NCBI GenBank assembly: GCA_021234155.1
Contig: JAJEKV010000008.1
Location: 17,026,006-17,090,005, forward strand
DNA from: Isoetes taiwanensis
Lineage: Eukaryota > Streptophyta > Lycopodiopsida > Isoetales > Isoetaceae
Length of the DNA stretch: 64,000 nt
Direction of reading: 5' to 3'
A program made the position numbers and the translations under genes. This document shows, piece by piece, positions 37,140 to 48,789 of this stretch (its first letter is position 1; each line of letters opens with the position of its first letter). The notes under the pieces are model-generated. The model did not search any database, was not told the origin of the DNA, and saw only the letters and a program-made list of their open reading frames with translations.

Positions 37140-40100
37140 ACCTACATGTACATGATTGGACCTGCATTTCCTCACCTTGTGTTCTAAAAGAAAATAATGT
37201 GATTAAAAAAGTGACAATGTAAAGTTAATTGTTTTTTCAAAACCGTGAAATTGGATCCATTAGTAACGAAATTCTATCAATACAATGCTGTGAAACACAC
37301 TCAGATTAGAGATATCTTAGCCTCCCCATGAGTATACTAAAACTACAAATGGCTCGTAAATAGCATTCGATCTGATGGATCTAACAACTTTATGCATATG
37401 CTATTATATTAATCTAGTTCTTAGGGCGTTAAACTAGCAATGCTAGTATTGCAAAAACTTCAATGTGTTAAATGTCATAGGTCGCCATTGCCTAAAATAT
37501 AAGGGCACTTGACACACCTTATTATATGGATGGGCTATTCATTTTGCACAAGGTTCACAATTACGTGCAAATGATATGAGTTTAAGGTATGTGTCTATTT
37601 AAATTGCTTTAGCGTCCTTTTTTTGCCACATAATTGTTGTGTCCAACATGGAATAAAGGGACATTTCCTTGGGCAAGTCGATGGTTTCATTTGGCTTGTT
37701 GAATGTTCACTATGCAAAATCATTTTTTTTTTATTTGTTTCTATCTAGCTTTATCTTTTTAAAGGAGGTGCACTTTTTAGCATGCAAGATGCAACGTGTT
37801 AAATTCCTAAGGGAAAGCCTTTGCATGACACTCTTACAATTTATGTTGCAAAAGGTATGGACTACTTCCTTGTTTTACAAAAAGCCATGCCGTGATGTCT
37901 ACTTGTGGACTTGTTTTTTAAGAAAACAAAGCGTAAGTCTTAATATTATATTAGTGCCTATTTTTGATGACGTATCCACAATATACTTGCTGTGGATATT
38001 CTTCAGACAAAAAGGTAGACAATAAATATCTCATGAAATTTTAGCAGCTGGATGTTTTCGACTGTGTGAAGGCGCCGCGCTCTCTGCTCTATCTGGCTAT
38101 TCTTGAAGCATATGAGGATGTTGCGATCTGTGGCATCCAATCTTAAAGCTCAAGCACTCTATAAGCTCAAGCAGTTTGCTTTTCCAGGCCACTCTGGTAT
38201 CCAGTGATAATCTTTCAAGCAAATGATGGGGCTTTTAACTGGAAAATAGATTTCTAGATTGGCAAAGGCCAATGCTCTCTTTGCTGGCAAAGACATCCAA
38301 GATAAGGACTTCGGAGCTTCAATCATTTAAAGGAGCATGTCTTAAACAGGTTTTGTGCATCTTCTTATTGCATTTTAATCTAGATTATTATTCCAAACTT
38401 TGTGAAGGAGAACTAGAGGCTTAAGACTAAGCTCTATATGATGCGTTTGGTTTTGGTTCAATGAGCTCATCATTTTTATGAACCGTAATTGGGACATGTA
38501 CATATGGAGTTCCCTATCTTCATTAACAACGCTGTCTTTAGACTTTCACAACTTCTGTGACAGCAAATACAGGAGCTTCAAGTGTATTTAACTATTGCAC
38601 AAAATTTAGCACAATAAATTAATAATAAAGGAACACCTTTAATTGCAATTTTGCATCATAAGAAAAGTTATATCACAATTAAAGTAGCAATCATAGGCAA
38701 TATTATATCAGAAGCAGATTTCTCTGCAAAATCGAGCAAAAAATCGTCTAAACATTCATATTGTTTTAAAAGCTCTGTCTGTAGAATAAACCACAGGGAA
38801 GCGACACAGCAAGGAAGCATTGAATACACACAGAGTATAATGGTTTTGCACAAGAAGAAAATTGAAGAAAATACCTTTTTGGAACCATCCAATTGACAAA
38901 TCGAAGAAAATACCTTTGAAGAAAAGCCGAGACGCTCCAAAATCCCCCCGGCAAGAATTACCATTGCCATACTCATCGGAGCGAAAGCATTCTTTGTAAC
39001 AAAAAAAAATTCCTTTCAAGTGTAGCACGAAAAAATTCCTTTCAAGTGTAGCACGAATGGATCTTTGATAATCTGGTTCAGAACAGAGATGCCCAAGTTT
39101 AAGGACATAAACGATAGGAAAAACAGAGTACATATCTATGCTGATCTAACTTTCAGCAGCATCGAATGCTTTACTACCAATCAAAAGCTACAATTGAAAG
39201 CTTTGAAGGCCTTCTGCTTCAAACACCGACCTAGAATACCAGCCAAATTTGAAGACCCATGAAGCAGAAAATGGTTCAGAGGTCGATTTTGATGCCTAAT
39301 AGGCAAAATCGGGTTGAGAAGTCTGATTTGATGGCTCTAAGGCCCATCTATAAGGCAACTTTTTCCTTTTGCAAGGGCTCGAAATAGGGAAAATGGGTCT
39401 CTAGAACAACGAAATCTGAAGAAAAGACGAACCGTAAATGCAGATTGAAGCATCCTACTTCCGCCAAGAGCCCAAAAATATGATCCGCGCCAATCCAACT
39501 CCGGCGCCTTCTGTTGCTTTACGATTGCCATGATAATATCCACAAAAGCTTGAGAGCAATGGAGACACTCAATGAAGAACAACAGAACCCCCAACCTAGT
39601 GATCTTCCAACATGCCAGAAGATGATAATATGCTTTCTGAAATCAATAAATGTTTATCAAAATGTGTGATTCACAATAACTAGCACATAACTTAGCTTAA
39701 AACAGAGTTCTACAATCCGGTATTAAATTTTAATTTCTGAGTTCATACCTTCTGCATACATATTTGATAATGAAACTAATGCACCAAAGATTCAATGGGT
39801 CCAACCGTAAGATTTCCGCTATTGACTCTTCTCGCAAGTCAGTATGTCGCGATGGATCTTACATGCTCCTAAAAATGGTGTCCGGACATAACACCCGGTG
39901 AAATGGCATTGTGTCAATAAGGTCCGCAAATCCAAATGCATGCTCTAAATTCTCATTTGTATGCGACTCCCTGCTCGTGAATGGATCAAAGAGCGAAGAA
40001 TGAATATGCTTACCATAGTTCGTGAACCGAAAACGATCATCAAGTGTGAGTAAAACCCGCAGTTTCTTGAGGAAGATCCACCGCCATAGCCGAGATCTCA

Positions 40101-40427
40101 TATTAAAAATGACGATTCAAACCTAAATCATTTATTACCGCTCATGGCCCACTATTATGCTATCGGTGAGTGTCGACGTTGGAGGACTTAAAGGAAGCCA
40201 AGTCTGCCCCCAAAATCCGCCATAGCCCCGCTTCGATACCCTAAGAATATAAAAATCCATTCTCACACCTTCTCCGCCCTTGCAACCAAGAAGAACATAT
40301 TGGCAAATCCGGCGAGAAGCTATGACGGCCCCTATGGCATCCATCGAGGCGGTGCCGGACCATCCACGGCCTCCATCGTAGCCGTGGGCTCTTCCTCAAG
40401 TCCCAAGAGAACAGGGGCCTTCCTGCC
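37140..40427. other. No supportable gene
   Basis: No domain is recognised on either strand. A 25-base doublet (AATTCCTTTCAAGTGTAGCACG) lies near 39008-39056. Plus-strand text at 38047-38150 has coding-like composition but is interrupted by stops and cannot be assigned. A small palindrome, ACTAGCAATGCTAGT, lies near 37431. Confidence 0.45.
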
Positions 40428-40698
40428 CCTTTTTTTTTTTTTTTAATTTTTTTTTTTGCCCTATTTTTTCCTCAGAACGGTACGTGGCGGCTTTAGAAAT
40501 AAGCATCTTAAAAGAATATGCCAAAGGAATTTTCATAGGAGAGTTATATATGTTATAATAATAATAATAATAATAGGATATTTGGAACAATAAGAAAATG
40601 TTTACTACACGACTACATCTTAATAGATAGATAGGTAGGTAGGTAGGTAGGTAGGTAGGCTGGTGGGTGTGACTAGGCAGTTTTATCAACCATCAGAG
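40428..40698 (+). repeat. GGTA-tract dispersed repeat, copy B, with poly-T
   Basis: A poly-T tract (40430-40458) precedes an AATAATAAT microsatellite (40555-40575). The module seen at 36889 follows: GGATATTTGGAACAATAAGA, a GATAGATA-GGTAGGTA tract longer than in copy A, and GCTGGTGGGTGTGACTAGGC. The tract length clearly varies between copies. Confidence 0.75.
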
Positions 40699-41870
40699 TA
40701 CTATAGTTTGGGATCTCTCTCGAATTTTGGTGACCATTAGATTGGGGTATATTATATCTGACATTCCCTCCCATACCCTTTCAACCCTTCAACGCAGGTC
40801 AAGATGGGGTCAAATCCACCCCATTTGACTTACCCCTCCAACAAAAAACCATGTCATGGTTCGATATGTATCACAATAGAATATTGCCATAGCATATATG
40901 AGCATCAAATTCCTATGAGCCTGGGGGGGTCGAACCCCAGCATGATTCCCATGCTCATTCAACCATAACAGTCATCCCACACAAGGGATGGCTGCTATGC
41001 CCAGGGGCCAAAGCCCACTAATAAAGCAAACAAGTTAATGCCCCTGTCAAACACATAAAAAACAAATGAATTCAGATGAACAGCATTAACAAATGATTTC
41101 AGATGAGCAGCATGTTCACATGCATACTTATGGCAAATCGGCTCCCTTTCCATTTTATCGATCCAAAGATGCGCCTCGGCCCTCCTTCGGGTTGATATAA
41201 AATGCACCAAAAATGCAAAAGAACCGGTTGCTTGGTTGGAATTAAAAGCCCTGTGTTGTGAATGATAAATTACTAAAAAAAATATTCCGTTGTCCAAGAG
41301 CAAGCTTGGGTTCACCTCTCTCCTCTGCCTAGCCCAATGCAAACATCGAAATCTTTAGAAACAGAGCCTTGCCATGGTTTTTGCTAAACCCATATCTAAA
41401 ACAAGCCATGGCCTCCATTGCCACATCCACAGATTGCGCTTGTTATAGCAAACTTACAGGTACCTGTATTTTGCGTCGATCCAAGTTCAAAGCAATTTGC
41501 TGCAAGCCGCTCTACTCTGACAACATTTGGCCTCTGACCAAAACCCTGTTTCTTTTGTTCGGTTTTTTGCTCCAAAACCTCTTGTCTGAACCCAAGAAAC
41601 TCACATCCCTTGATTTTGATTCTTCCCACTATGGTCTTAGGGAAGAAAGCAAGCAAGCGTGAACACCTAAGCAACACCGCACCGCCATCCGGCATGCATG
41701 CCCATGATGGAAGCGCAACCCCTCGACCAGCAACAAAAACACATTCAAACCCTAGATTCCCCTATTTGGAATCCAGGGTGCCAGCACCACCTTTTATGGT
41801 ATTCATATTCGAATACCAGCAAAAACCATGCAAAATCTTAGGCTATATTTGTACCCTTTCTGATTTCGGC
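40699..41870. other. No supportable gene
   Basis: A 97-codon frame (41369-41662) contains MASIATST, which resembles the start of a plastid transit peptide, but no mature domain or donor-acceptor pair supports an exon. Nothing else is recognised. Confidence 0.35.
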
Positions 41871-41970
41871 CAGATTATCAATCATCAGAAAAATAATAAT
41901 AGGATATTTGGAACAATAAGAAAATGTCTACTACATGACTACATCTTAGATGGATGGATGGATGGTATTT
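41871..41970 (+). repeat. GGTA-tract dispersed repeat, copy C
   Basis: It carries TATCAATCATCAGAAAAATA, GGATATTTGGAACAATAAGA and AAATGTCTACTACATGACTAC, then GATGGATGGATGG in place of the GGTA tract. The right bracketing phrase is absent. Confidence 0.7.
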
Positions 41971-43817
41971 GTACGTCATGCCACATTGGCAGTGCCCATG
42001 AGGATATATAAGCAACCTATTGCATTTTGGCTTCAATATAGCCTAGCATATCAAATTCAAAGCAAATGTATCTGAGTTGGAAGAGAGCATCATAAGGATT
42101 AACGCATAAGGTGTGATTTACATGCTATTGTCGTGCCATCGAGGCCATGAAAAATGGCGAGCCATTTTTTCGAGGAGCGTAAAGTTTGATGTTCTTGCAC
42201 ATGGCAAAATGGGGCTGAGGGTGCATGTAACTGTCCCTAAGGACGGTTTCACATGCACCCTCGCAGTCTTCACCATCACATTACGCCCATCATCGTCCAC
42301 CATCGCCAATTTGCACAAGGTAAAACAGGCCCCTTCTCCGGCGATGGTTGCATGTGAACTGACTCTAAGGGGCGATTTACATGTCGCCTTCGTGCCATTG
42401 AGATCATGAAAGCCATTTTTTGAGGAGTGTCAATAGGATTATACGTAAGTGAACCTACATTATCCAACTACAAAGAGCATGTATCTAATGCTCAACCTAC
42501 ATGTAAGCCTATAAACCTGCATGCAAAGCAGAATCTAACTATTACAAAAGGAAAAGAAACTATAATTCGAGTATACATGCAGTAACCTTTTGTTGCAGGC
42601 AGTTTAAGTGCTACAGGCAAATTGCTATCCAATGAGCAATTAGGATCCACAAGGAAATAATTGTACTAGCAAGATAGGATATACGTGGGAGACAATAAGA
42701 ATGTCTACAAGTGCCAGGACCACTAAATTCATACCAAACTTTTGCTCACAGTATGTACATAAAGAAAAAGGCTGAACAATAATCTAATCTGCAAGAATAG
42801 TAGATTAAAGTGGGGAAGGCTACAAAGTAAGGATTGAGGAATGCTCTGAAAATTTCCTCAATTCCATTATTTTCTTGTCTCCTACTTCAGTTGAGCCCAT
42901 ATCAAGGATCTCTTGCCTCCTTTCGTTTAACACAATCAGTTTCTTGCTTAAAGACGTCTTTACACTAGCTATTATCTAAGAAGTCACTAACTTCTAATTG
43001 CTTGCAGAATTCTTCTGTCCACTTCATATCAATCCTGTTATAGCCATACATGTTTGGTGCTTTATCTCGCCATATTTCTCTCACCATAGCATCATACTTC
43101 TCATAAACTTTATAAAAATCAGTTGTCTAAGCTGCCTTACAAACAATCTAGTGTCATGGGAAGGCATATTTTTCCCTTTTAGTGTTCGAACTTGAAGCCT
43201 TCTTATTTGCTAGAGGATTTTTGCCCCTTGGAGAATTTCTTGTACCCTTGGTTAGCGTCTTTTTTGGGGTCTTGGCCATGCTTACATACCTGCAAAATGA
43301 ACAAAACAACAAATTTGCTATTATAAAAAGAATTTTGTCTAAGCATTTGAAGATCGGACAATGAACCAAAGGAAATGGTTATAATCATGTTAAACTTAGA
43401 CCAATTTAGCTTTTTTGAATAGATGGGACTTGAATTCACTGATAGACTGAAGCAAAAGAACAAACCACAAAACAAAGAAAGCATAATTTACAGGCGCGAC
43501 ATTTAGAGATTCTGTTGCTCCAAAACGGAGTTCAAACGTTATTGCAGTGCCAATTCTTGAAAAAAAAAAAATCTATTCGAGCTCCACTCGATTAGCCAAG
43601 AAAATAGGAGAACAAAATTTGGGGAAAATTTTTGATACACTAGAATAATGCCATTTGTTTTTTAAGATGGCAGTTAAGAACTTGATATAATTGAGATACA
43701 TTACCAAATGTGTAATGTATTCAAATGGCCCTTTTCTTTTATCACCCTAGCGTGCTTTTACCCTTGGGGCGGGGACTTTTTAATCCTGGCTTTCTGTGCT
43801 CTCTATCTTTTATGAGA
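41971..43817. other. No named gene; unassigned exon-like patch on minus
   Basis: A short duplication pairs 42115-42180 with 42374-42431 (GATTTACATG, CGTGCCAT, GCCATTTTTT-GAGGAG). On the minus strand, about 43124-42973 translates without stops and with coding-like composition (KVYEKYDAMVREIWRDKAPN, GYNRIDMKWTEEFCKQLEV). About 43280-43158 reads MAKTPKKTLTKGTRNSPRGK, a basic stretch. They may be exons of one gene, but no family is recognised and the splice junctions are not clean. Confidence 0.3.
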
Positions 43818-44282
43818 TCCCATAGCTTTTGGTCGTCGTGGATGATAAAATTCAATTCAATTCTATAGCCAGAGGTAAAGCTCATGGTATCTCTTTTGAT
43901 ACCATGAAGAACATAGACTTGTTAAAAAGAGGTGTATTAAGGAGCATCACTATTTTGTTTCATAGGGTTATCCCTTTGCATCTTGACATCTCTTTATTGT
44001 TAAGTTTACGGATGATGAAAAAATGTCAAATGAAGACATTATTTTATCTGTAGAACTAGCTAATGCCTCGGGATAATTGTGTCCTTGATTTCTTCTCATC
44101 GGGTTCTACTTCTCAATGATGCAGGAAATAACGAGTGTGGTCCTTGGATATGATGACAAGATCTACCATTTTTTGAAATGTATTTTTGAAACCTTAGAAG
44201 ATGGCTAGGCTTGTAAGAGAAATGAACCGAATTGAATTGAATTGGCTTTTATCATCCAACGAAACCAAATAGCCTATGGGAC
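43818..44282. mobile_element. MITE-like element with ~45-bp terminal inverted repeats
   Basis: The left end (TCCCATAGC, GGTCGTCGTGGATGATAAAA, then TTCAATTCAATT) pairs with the reverse complement of the right end (TCCCATAGGC, TTTCGTTGGATGATAAAA, CAATTCAATTCAATTC) with small gaps. Length is 465 bp. Inside is a short frame with no transposase motif, so it is non-autonomous. No clear target-site duplication was found, so the superfamily is not assigned. Confidence 0.55.
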
Positions 44283-44328
44283 ACAAACAAACAAACAAAC
44301 AAACAAAGAGCTCCAACTTATTACTATC

Positions 44329-45185
44329 ATGACATATTCAACAAAATTTGGACTTATTCAGATTTAATAGATAGTATTTCAAGAACGCCATTATAAGAAT
44401 ATGTGTATTGTTTGAAAATTCTTGATTGTTATAATTTTTATAAGTTTTAATTATATAAGTTTATCTTTCAATTAAAACTATAATGGTTATCAAAGAATAA
44501 ACTTGATTTTCAAACTAATTTTTATTTGAATCTATTTAGAATTAGACATTTCAAGAATATAAAAATTTCAATTTGTAGTTATTTAACAGATTCAAAATTT
44601 AGCAATCATGATAATTAAATGAAATGTGATGGTTTGATAGGCGATTGACTTAACACTATTATTAGAATTTCACACTTTACAAACTTTTACACTTTAAAAA
44701 ATACTTTAAGAAAAGTTTTAGGTTGAAATTAATTAAATGATATAAAGTTATTGGTTTAATAATAACTATTGAATAATTTATTATTGATGAAATAAAATAT
44801 ATTGACATTTAATCAATAATAAACTATTCATTTTTTATTAAACATAAATGTAATCATTTAATTTCATTTCAATCTAAAACTTTCTTTAAAGATGAGTTAT
44901 CTTTAAAGAAAAATAATAACTTTCTTTAAACATTTTGAAAAGAATAGCATTTTAATTATACAGAGTTATCTTAGATGAAAATTTAATTCCAAATAGATGA
45001 AACTGAGAATTAGTTTAGAACGCAACTTTGAACTTTAGTAAGTATCGTATTTTTTATTTAAAGATAAATAGAACAAATTATTAAAATCAATAAGAGCTAA
45101 AAATAAGAACATATAATATTATCATGGCATCCTTGGAGTACATTTATTACATTTGAATAAGTCCAAATTTTGTTAAATCTGTCAT
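44329..45185. mobile_element. AT-rich element with long terminal inverted repeats
   Basis: The left end ATGACATATTCAACAAAATT and the reverse complement of the right end ATGACAGATTTAACAAAATT align, followed by TGGACTTATTCA on both arms. Similarity continues inward for roughly 100 bases around a CCAAGGATGCCAT / TCAAGAACGCCAT core. Internal parts match the 19.6-25.2 kb cluster: the left half in reverse orientation to block Y (about 44420-44720), the right half directly to the end of block Z. It has no coding capacity, so it is a deletion derivative or MITE. Confidence 0.65.
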
Positions 45186-45256
45186 ACAGAAGTCAAGTCA
45201 AGTCAGCAACATTTGATTCATGTTGTTGCTGCCATAACAATAGCAGCCATAAAAAA

Positions 45257-45987
45257 TGTTAGAAGTTAATTATCATGTATATCTTTCATGAAGTTGGATG
45301 CAGAGACTGAAGAGTGATGGTCCAGTTGAATCCAGATCTATAGACCTTGAACTAAATATGGAGATGCAATGGTTGTAGAAATAGATACAACTCATGACTA
45401 AGGCATGCATTAAAAGTTCGAATTTTGTTTCAATGGTTCCTAAGCCCATATCGGGAAAGAATGCATGTGGGATAATTCAATCCAAAAGCGTTTCTTTGTT
45501 ATAACGAATGTGGGATATTTCGAGCTCTCGAAACTCTTAAGTTAGAAGGTTTATCCGGCCCGAAATCGACCGGGATCATCAATAAATACTAAGAAAACAT
45601 GTGCCTACTGGTAACCCAATTGTATCGCCATTGATCTAATGCCTGGAAATATGGTTATGAGTTGAACCGGACTATTGCTTTACTGAGTGTTTTGAGTGAT
45701 TCCATTGCTACAGTGCAATTCGGCATTAATGACTAAGGTTTTGGTTAATGGTTAAGTTGTTTTAAGTTTACACTTGATATATTCAAGGGATTAGAGACCA
45801 AATTGTGGCTCGCTTGAGTGTGTGAATTTGCTTGTCAAATCCATACTAGCTATCAAGTTGTGCTTGAAGATTAAGTCTATTTTCTATACATTTGGGTTGA
45901 ATTGAATGAACTTGCATTCTTTGAACATGATATAAGGTTGGCATTTGAGTTAGAAGGTATACATCTAGTAGATTACATTTTTCAACA
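45257..45987 (+). repeat. Copia 5' LTR
   Basis: It runs from TGTTAGAAGTTAATTATC to TTTTTCAACA (TG...CA ends). It aligns end to end with 50355-51106. Differences cluster at CTG/CAG/CCG sites, for example CCTACTGGTAA here versus CCTACGGTAA in the 3' LTR, and TGCCTGGAA versus TGCCGGAA. Confidence 0.95.
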
Positions 45988-46000
45988 TTGGTATCAGAGC
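45988..46000 (+). promoter_or_regulatory. Primer-binding site, initiator Met tRNA
   Basis: TGGTATCAGAGC starts two bases after the LTR end, the standard plant retroelement site complementary to the 3' end of initiator methionine tRNA, which primes minus-strand DNA synthesis. Confidence 0.9.
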
Positions 46001-46019
46001 TAAGTTGACTTAAGGCATT

Positions 46020-46949
46020 ATGTCTACTAGATTTGCAGCCAATCTGTTAAATCAAATTGAAGTCTTTAAGGGAGACACTGGATTTCAAGTCTGGAAGGAA
46101 TCTATTAAATCTGTTTTGGAGTTTGAACATTTGTGGCATCTTATAGATGGTGGTCAAGCTCGAGTCACTAGTTCTGCTACTTCTGCTAGTTCTGCAAGTC
46201 CAGGTGCCAGCTCAAATAATCCAGGGGGAGGGAGTGGAACTCCAGAAGGCCCTAGAGCATCTTCGGCTCCTGTTGTTACTGTGGCAGATGACACTAAAGT
46301 TATGGAAGCACAACAGATAATCCTGAGTAAGGTAGGAACTGCTCTTAAGTTGAGATTAAGAGGGTTAAAGCCACATGAAATGTGGCAGTATCTTATAAGC
46401 CAATATGAGGTAAAGAGTTCATTTCAAATAGACTTGTTGGAAAAGCAACTAAGAAAACTAAAATTATTTGATAAGGATGATCTAACAGATTTTCTGGAGA
46501 AGTTTGATTCAATTGTGGCAGATCTTGAAGGAGCTGGAAATGTCTTAAGTGAGCAATACCAAATATTGGCATTGTCTAGGGTTGTTTCTCACAACACTCA
46601 GCTTGCAACATTAGTGAGAAATTTAGCCACTTCAAAGGAGCATGCCTTGAGGATTATTCGTACTGAATTTGAGCAGTCCAGAGGTGTTCAAGAGGATGAT
46701 CAATCTCCAGAGGTGCTGTTTGCAAGAAAGCAGAAAAGAGGAGGCAGTTCCAGCTTTGCAAAAGATAGGTTGGGGCCCTGCTACACTTGCAACCAATATG
46801 GACATCTTAAAAATGAATGTCCAAGTGAAGGTAAGCAATTTAAATGCTTTAATTGTGATGGTAAAGGTCACATATCACAAGAATTGTCCAAGTCCCAAGG
46901 GTATTGGAGGAAGAGGGAGAGGTCGAGGAAGAACTCAAATGGACTCTAA
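46020..46949 (+). CDS. Copia gag (UBN2-type) with CCHC knuckles
   Basis: Gag packages the element RNA into cytoplasmic particles. The frame starts at an ATG 20 bases after the primer site. Residues 1-60 hold the FKGDTGFQVWKESI region, then a Ser/Gly-rich linker, then the core with KLRLRGLKPHEMW and LTDFLEKFDSIVADLEGAG. A perfect CCHC zinc knuckle (CYTCNQYGHLKNEC) lies near residues 259-272. A second knuckle, CFNCDGKGH, is broken: the frame shifts right after its histidine near 46872, where one extra base explains the change, and the true frame continues in the next entry. Gag therefore ends in a false C-terminus here. Confidence 0.9.
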   Translation: MSTRFAANLLNQIEVFKGDTGFQVWKESIKSVLEFEHLWHLIDGGQARVTSSATSASSASPGASSNNPGGGSGTPEGPRASSAPVVTVADDTKVMEAQQIILSKVGTALKLRLRGLKPHEMWQYLISQYEVKSSFQIDLLEKQLRKLKLFDKDDLTDFLEKFDSIVADLEGAGNVLSEQYQILALSRVVSHNTQLATLVRNLATSKEHALRIIRTEFEQSRGVQEDDQSPEVLFARKQKRGGSSSFAKDRLGPCYTCNQYGHLKNECPSEGKQFKCFNCDGKGHISQELSKSQGYWRKRERSRKNSNGL

Positions 46950-47535
46950 AAGGGGAAGGGGAAGATTTAGAAGAAACACTAGTGTGAATATCATGGAAGA
47001 GGCAAATGAGGAAAATCCTGATGACATTGAGGTAACACATGCACTTAATGTTTCTCAAGATTTTAACAAAAATGATAACAAGTTTCTCATTATAGATTCA
47101 GGAGCAGAAAGATCAGTAGTACATGATGTGGAGATATTGAAAGAATGTAAGAAAGAAAATGGTCAAGTTCAGCTTGGAGATGGTGGGGTGCAGAAAATTA
47201 GAGACTCTGGGATATTAGAGTTGTTTGATTTAAATGAAAAAAGTGTGATACTTAAAGAAGTTTTGTGTGTTCCAACTCTTGTGAGAAATTTAATCTCAGT
47301 TTGCCAACTTGTGGATCTTGGGTATAAAGTTGTTTTTGAAAAGCTTGAATGCAAAATATTTCTTCATAACATTTTGAAGTTTATTGGAAGGAGAGTAGGA
47401 AATTTGTACGGCTTTGACAAAGATCATATCTTGTCTATCAATCTTGTTGAGTGTCCATCAAAGACAACTTGGCACAATAGATTATGTCATACCCATTATG
47501 CCAATATTGATTTGCTTATCAAAACAAGTTCATAA
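46873..47535 (+). CDS. Copia protease and GAG-pre-integrase segment
   Basis: This segment continues the polyprotein in the frame following the knuckle break. It opens with an RG-rich basic stretch (GGRGRGRGR). The aspartic protease motif is FLIIDSGAERSVVHD near 47082-47126, with the DSGA catalytic tetrad, which cleaves the polyprotein. It is followed by ILELFDL and LCVPTLVRNLISVCQLVDLG, then the GAG-pre-integrase zinc segment WHNRLCHTHYANIDLL (H-x-RL-x-H type). The frame ends at a stop at 47533-47535, just before the integrase zinc cysteines. Confidence 0.88.
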   Translation, partial: YHKNCPSPKGIGGRGRGRGRTQMDSKRGRGRFRRNTSVNIMEEANEENPDDIEVTHALNVSQDFNKNDNKFLIIDSGAERSVVHDVEILKECKKENGQVQLGDGGVQKIRDSGILELFDLNEKSVILKEVLCVPTLVRNLISVCQLVDLGYKVVFEKLECKIFLHNILKFIGRRVGNLYGFDKDHILSINLVECPSKTTWHNRLCHTHYANIDLLIKTSS

Positions 47536-48523
47536 CAAAGAAAGGATGATGGAAAATGCTATGTGCAAAGCGCCGCCAACTTGGTAAGCAAATAAGGCTT
47601 GCATTTAAAGCAAATGGTAAAAGAGCTAAAAGAATTTTAGATCTGATACACACAGATCTATGTGGACCTATCAATATCACAGGAATAGAAGGACATAGAT
47701 ATTTTATGACCTTCATAGATGATTTTAGCCAAGGACAAGATGTTATCTACCGAAGAAAAAAAAAAGCTTTTGAAGCTTTGAAATTATTTATAAATTTGGA
47801 AGTAGAGCTAGAAAACCTAAAAAGAAAGTTAAATGTATAAGATCGCATTTAGGGGAGAATATTTATCAAAAGGAATTCAAGTGGTATTGTGCTAACCGTG
47901 GTATTAAAAGACAATTGACTTGCAGATATTCTCCACAACAAAATGGAGTATCTGAGAGGAAGAATAGGACTCTACTCAATGCTGTTCTTTCAATGTTAAA
48001 ATACTCTGGCCTACCAAATTTCTTATGGAGTGAAGCCCTAAAAGCAGCAGTACTTATTCAAAATATATTGCCCTCTGTAAGTACAAAAGGCACAGTACCT
48101 GAAATGATGTGGTCAGGTAAAATTCCTCTTTATGAACATTTAAGATCATTTGGTTGTTTAGGTTTTGTTCATACTCCTGAAGAAACCAGAAAAAAACTTG
48201 ATGATCGAGCATGTATTGCATATATGGTGGGCTATGACTTGCATTCAAAAGCTTACAGATTATATGATCCTGCTCATAGAAAAATTCTGATTAGTAGAGA
48301 TGTAGTGTTTAATGAAAACAAGTTCTATCGAGCAATTCCCAATATTAATGATGATAATGATTTAAAGGCTCATCAAACAAATACTGATGTGAAAGAAACA
48401 GTTGAGCATACTGCTCAAACTGAGGTTGAAATGCAGGATACAAGAGGAATTCTTGACAAAGATAATGAAGATGGAGATGAAGGTACAAGTGAATCACAAG
48501 ATACCGAGTCTTTCGGAGTTTGA
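47536..48523 (+). pseudogene. Copia integrase, multiply broken
   Basis: Integrase inserts the cDNA into the chromosome. LGKQ and ILDLIHTDLCGPINI (first catalytic Asp) lie in 47556-47840, followed by RYFMTFIDDFS. The region 47725-47914 is disordered: the sequence expected before the second catalytic Asp is altered, and at that Asp the frame reads RSHLGENI, so the residue is His. From 47915 the frame CRYSPQQNGVSERKNRTLL contains the catalytic Glu (VSERKNR). The C-terminal part follows with GYDLHSKAYRLYDP and RDVVFNE. It is inactive as written. An odd CGCCGCC at about 47569, where a Cys-x-x-Cys-type codon is expected, fits the CWG scar pattern. Confidence 0.85.
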
Positions 48524-48789
48524 ACCCCAGATTACCCGAGACCGAGATAGCGTAACTCCCAACCCGGCCGAACCTCCAGAACTATGGCGTAACCCGAACT
48601 TTCTTGTACCCGTGACAAGATGAAAAAGGAAAGCTAGAAGGACTGAAGCACAGATCTTGGCTGATGAAAGCAAACTTCAACTAGAGTTGCATGGTAGAAC
48701 CGAAGAAGGTAAAAGTAAAAGGCATCATGGCAGCAAAGGTGAAATCCATTCTATATTTGATATTCTTGTCTTAGAAACTGATAAGTTGC
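48524..48789 (+). other. Copia integrase-RT linker, unreadable
   Basis: This stretch, normally variable and acidic in copia elements, is crossed by stops in all frames. It contains a CG-rich patch (48526-48610: several CCGAGA, CCCGG, CCCGA words) that contrasts with the AT-rich flanks and probably reflects multiple CWG-type changes. Confidence 0.5.

Noticed and set aside
41369-41662. Possible first exon with plastid transit peptide (MASIATST)
   Set aside because: Only the N-terminal flavour is suggestive; no mature domain, donor site or downstream exon could be found.
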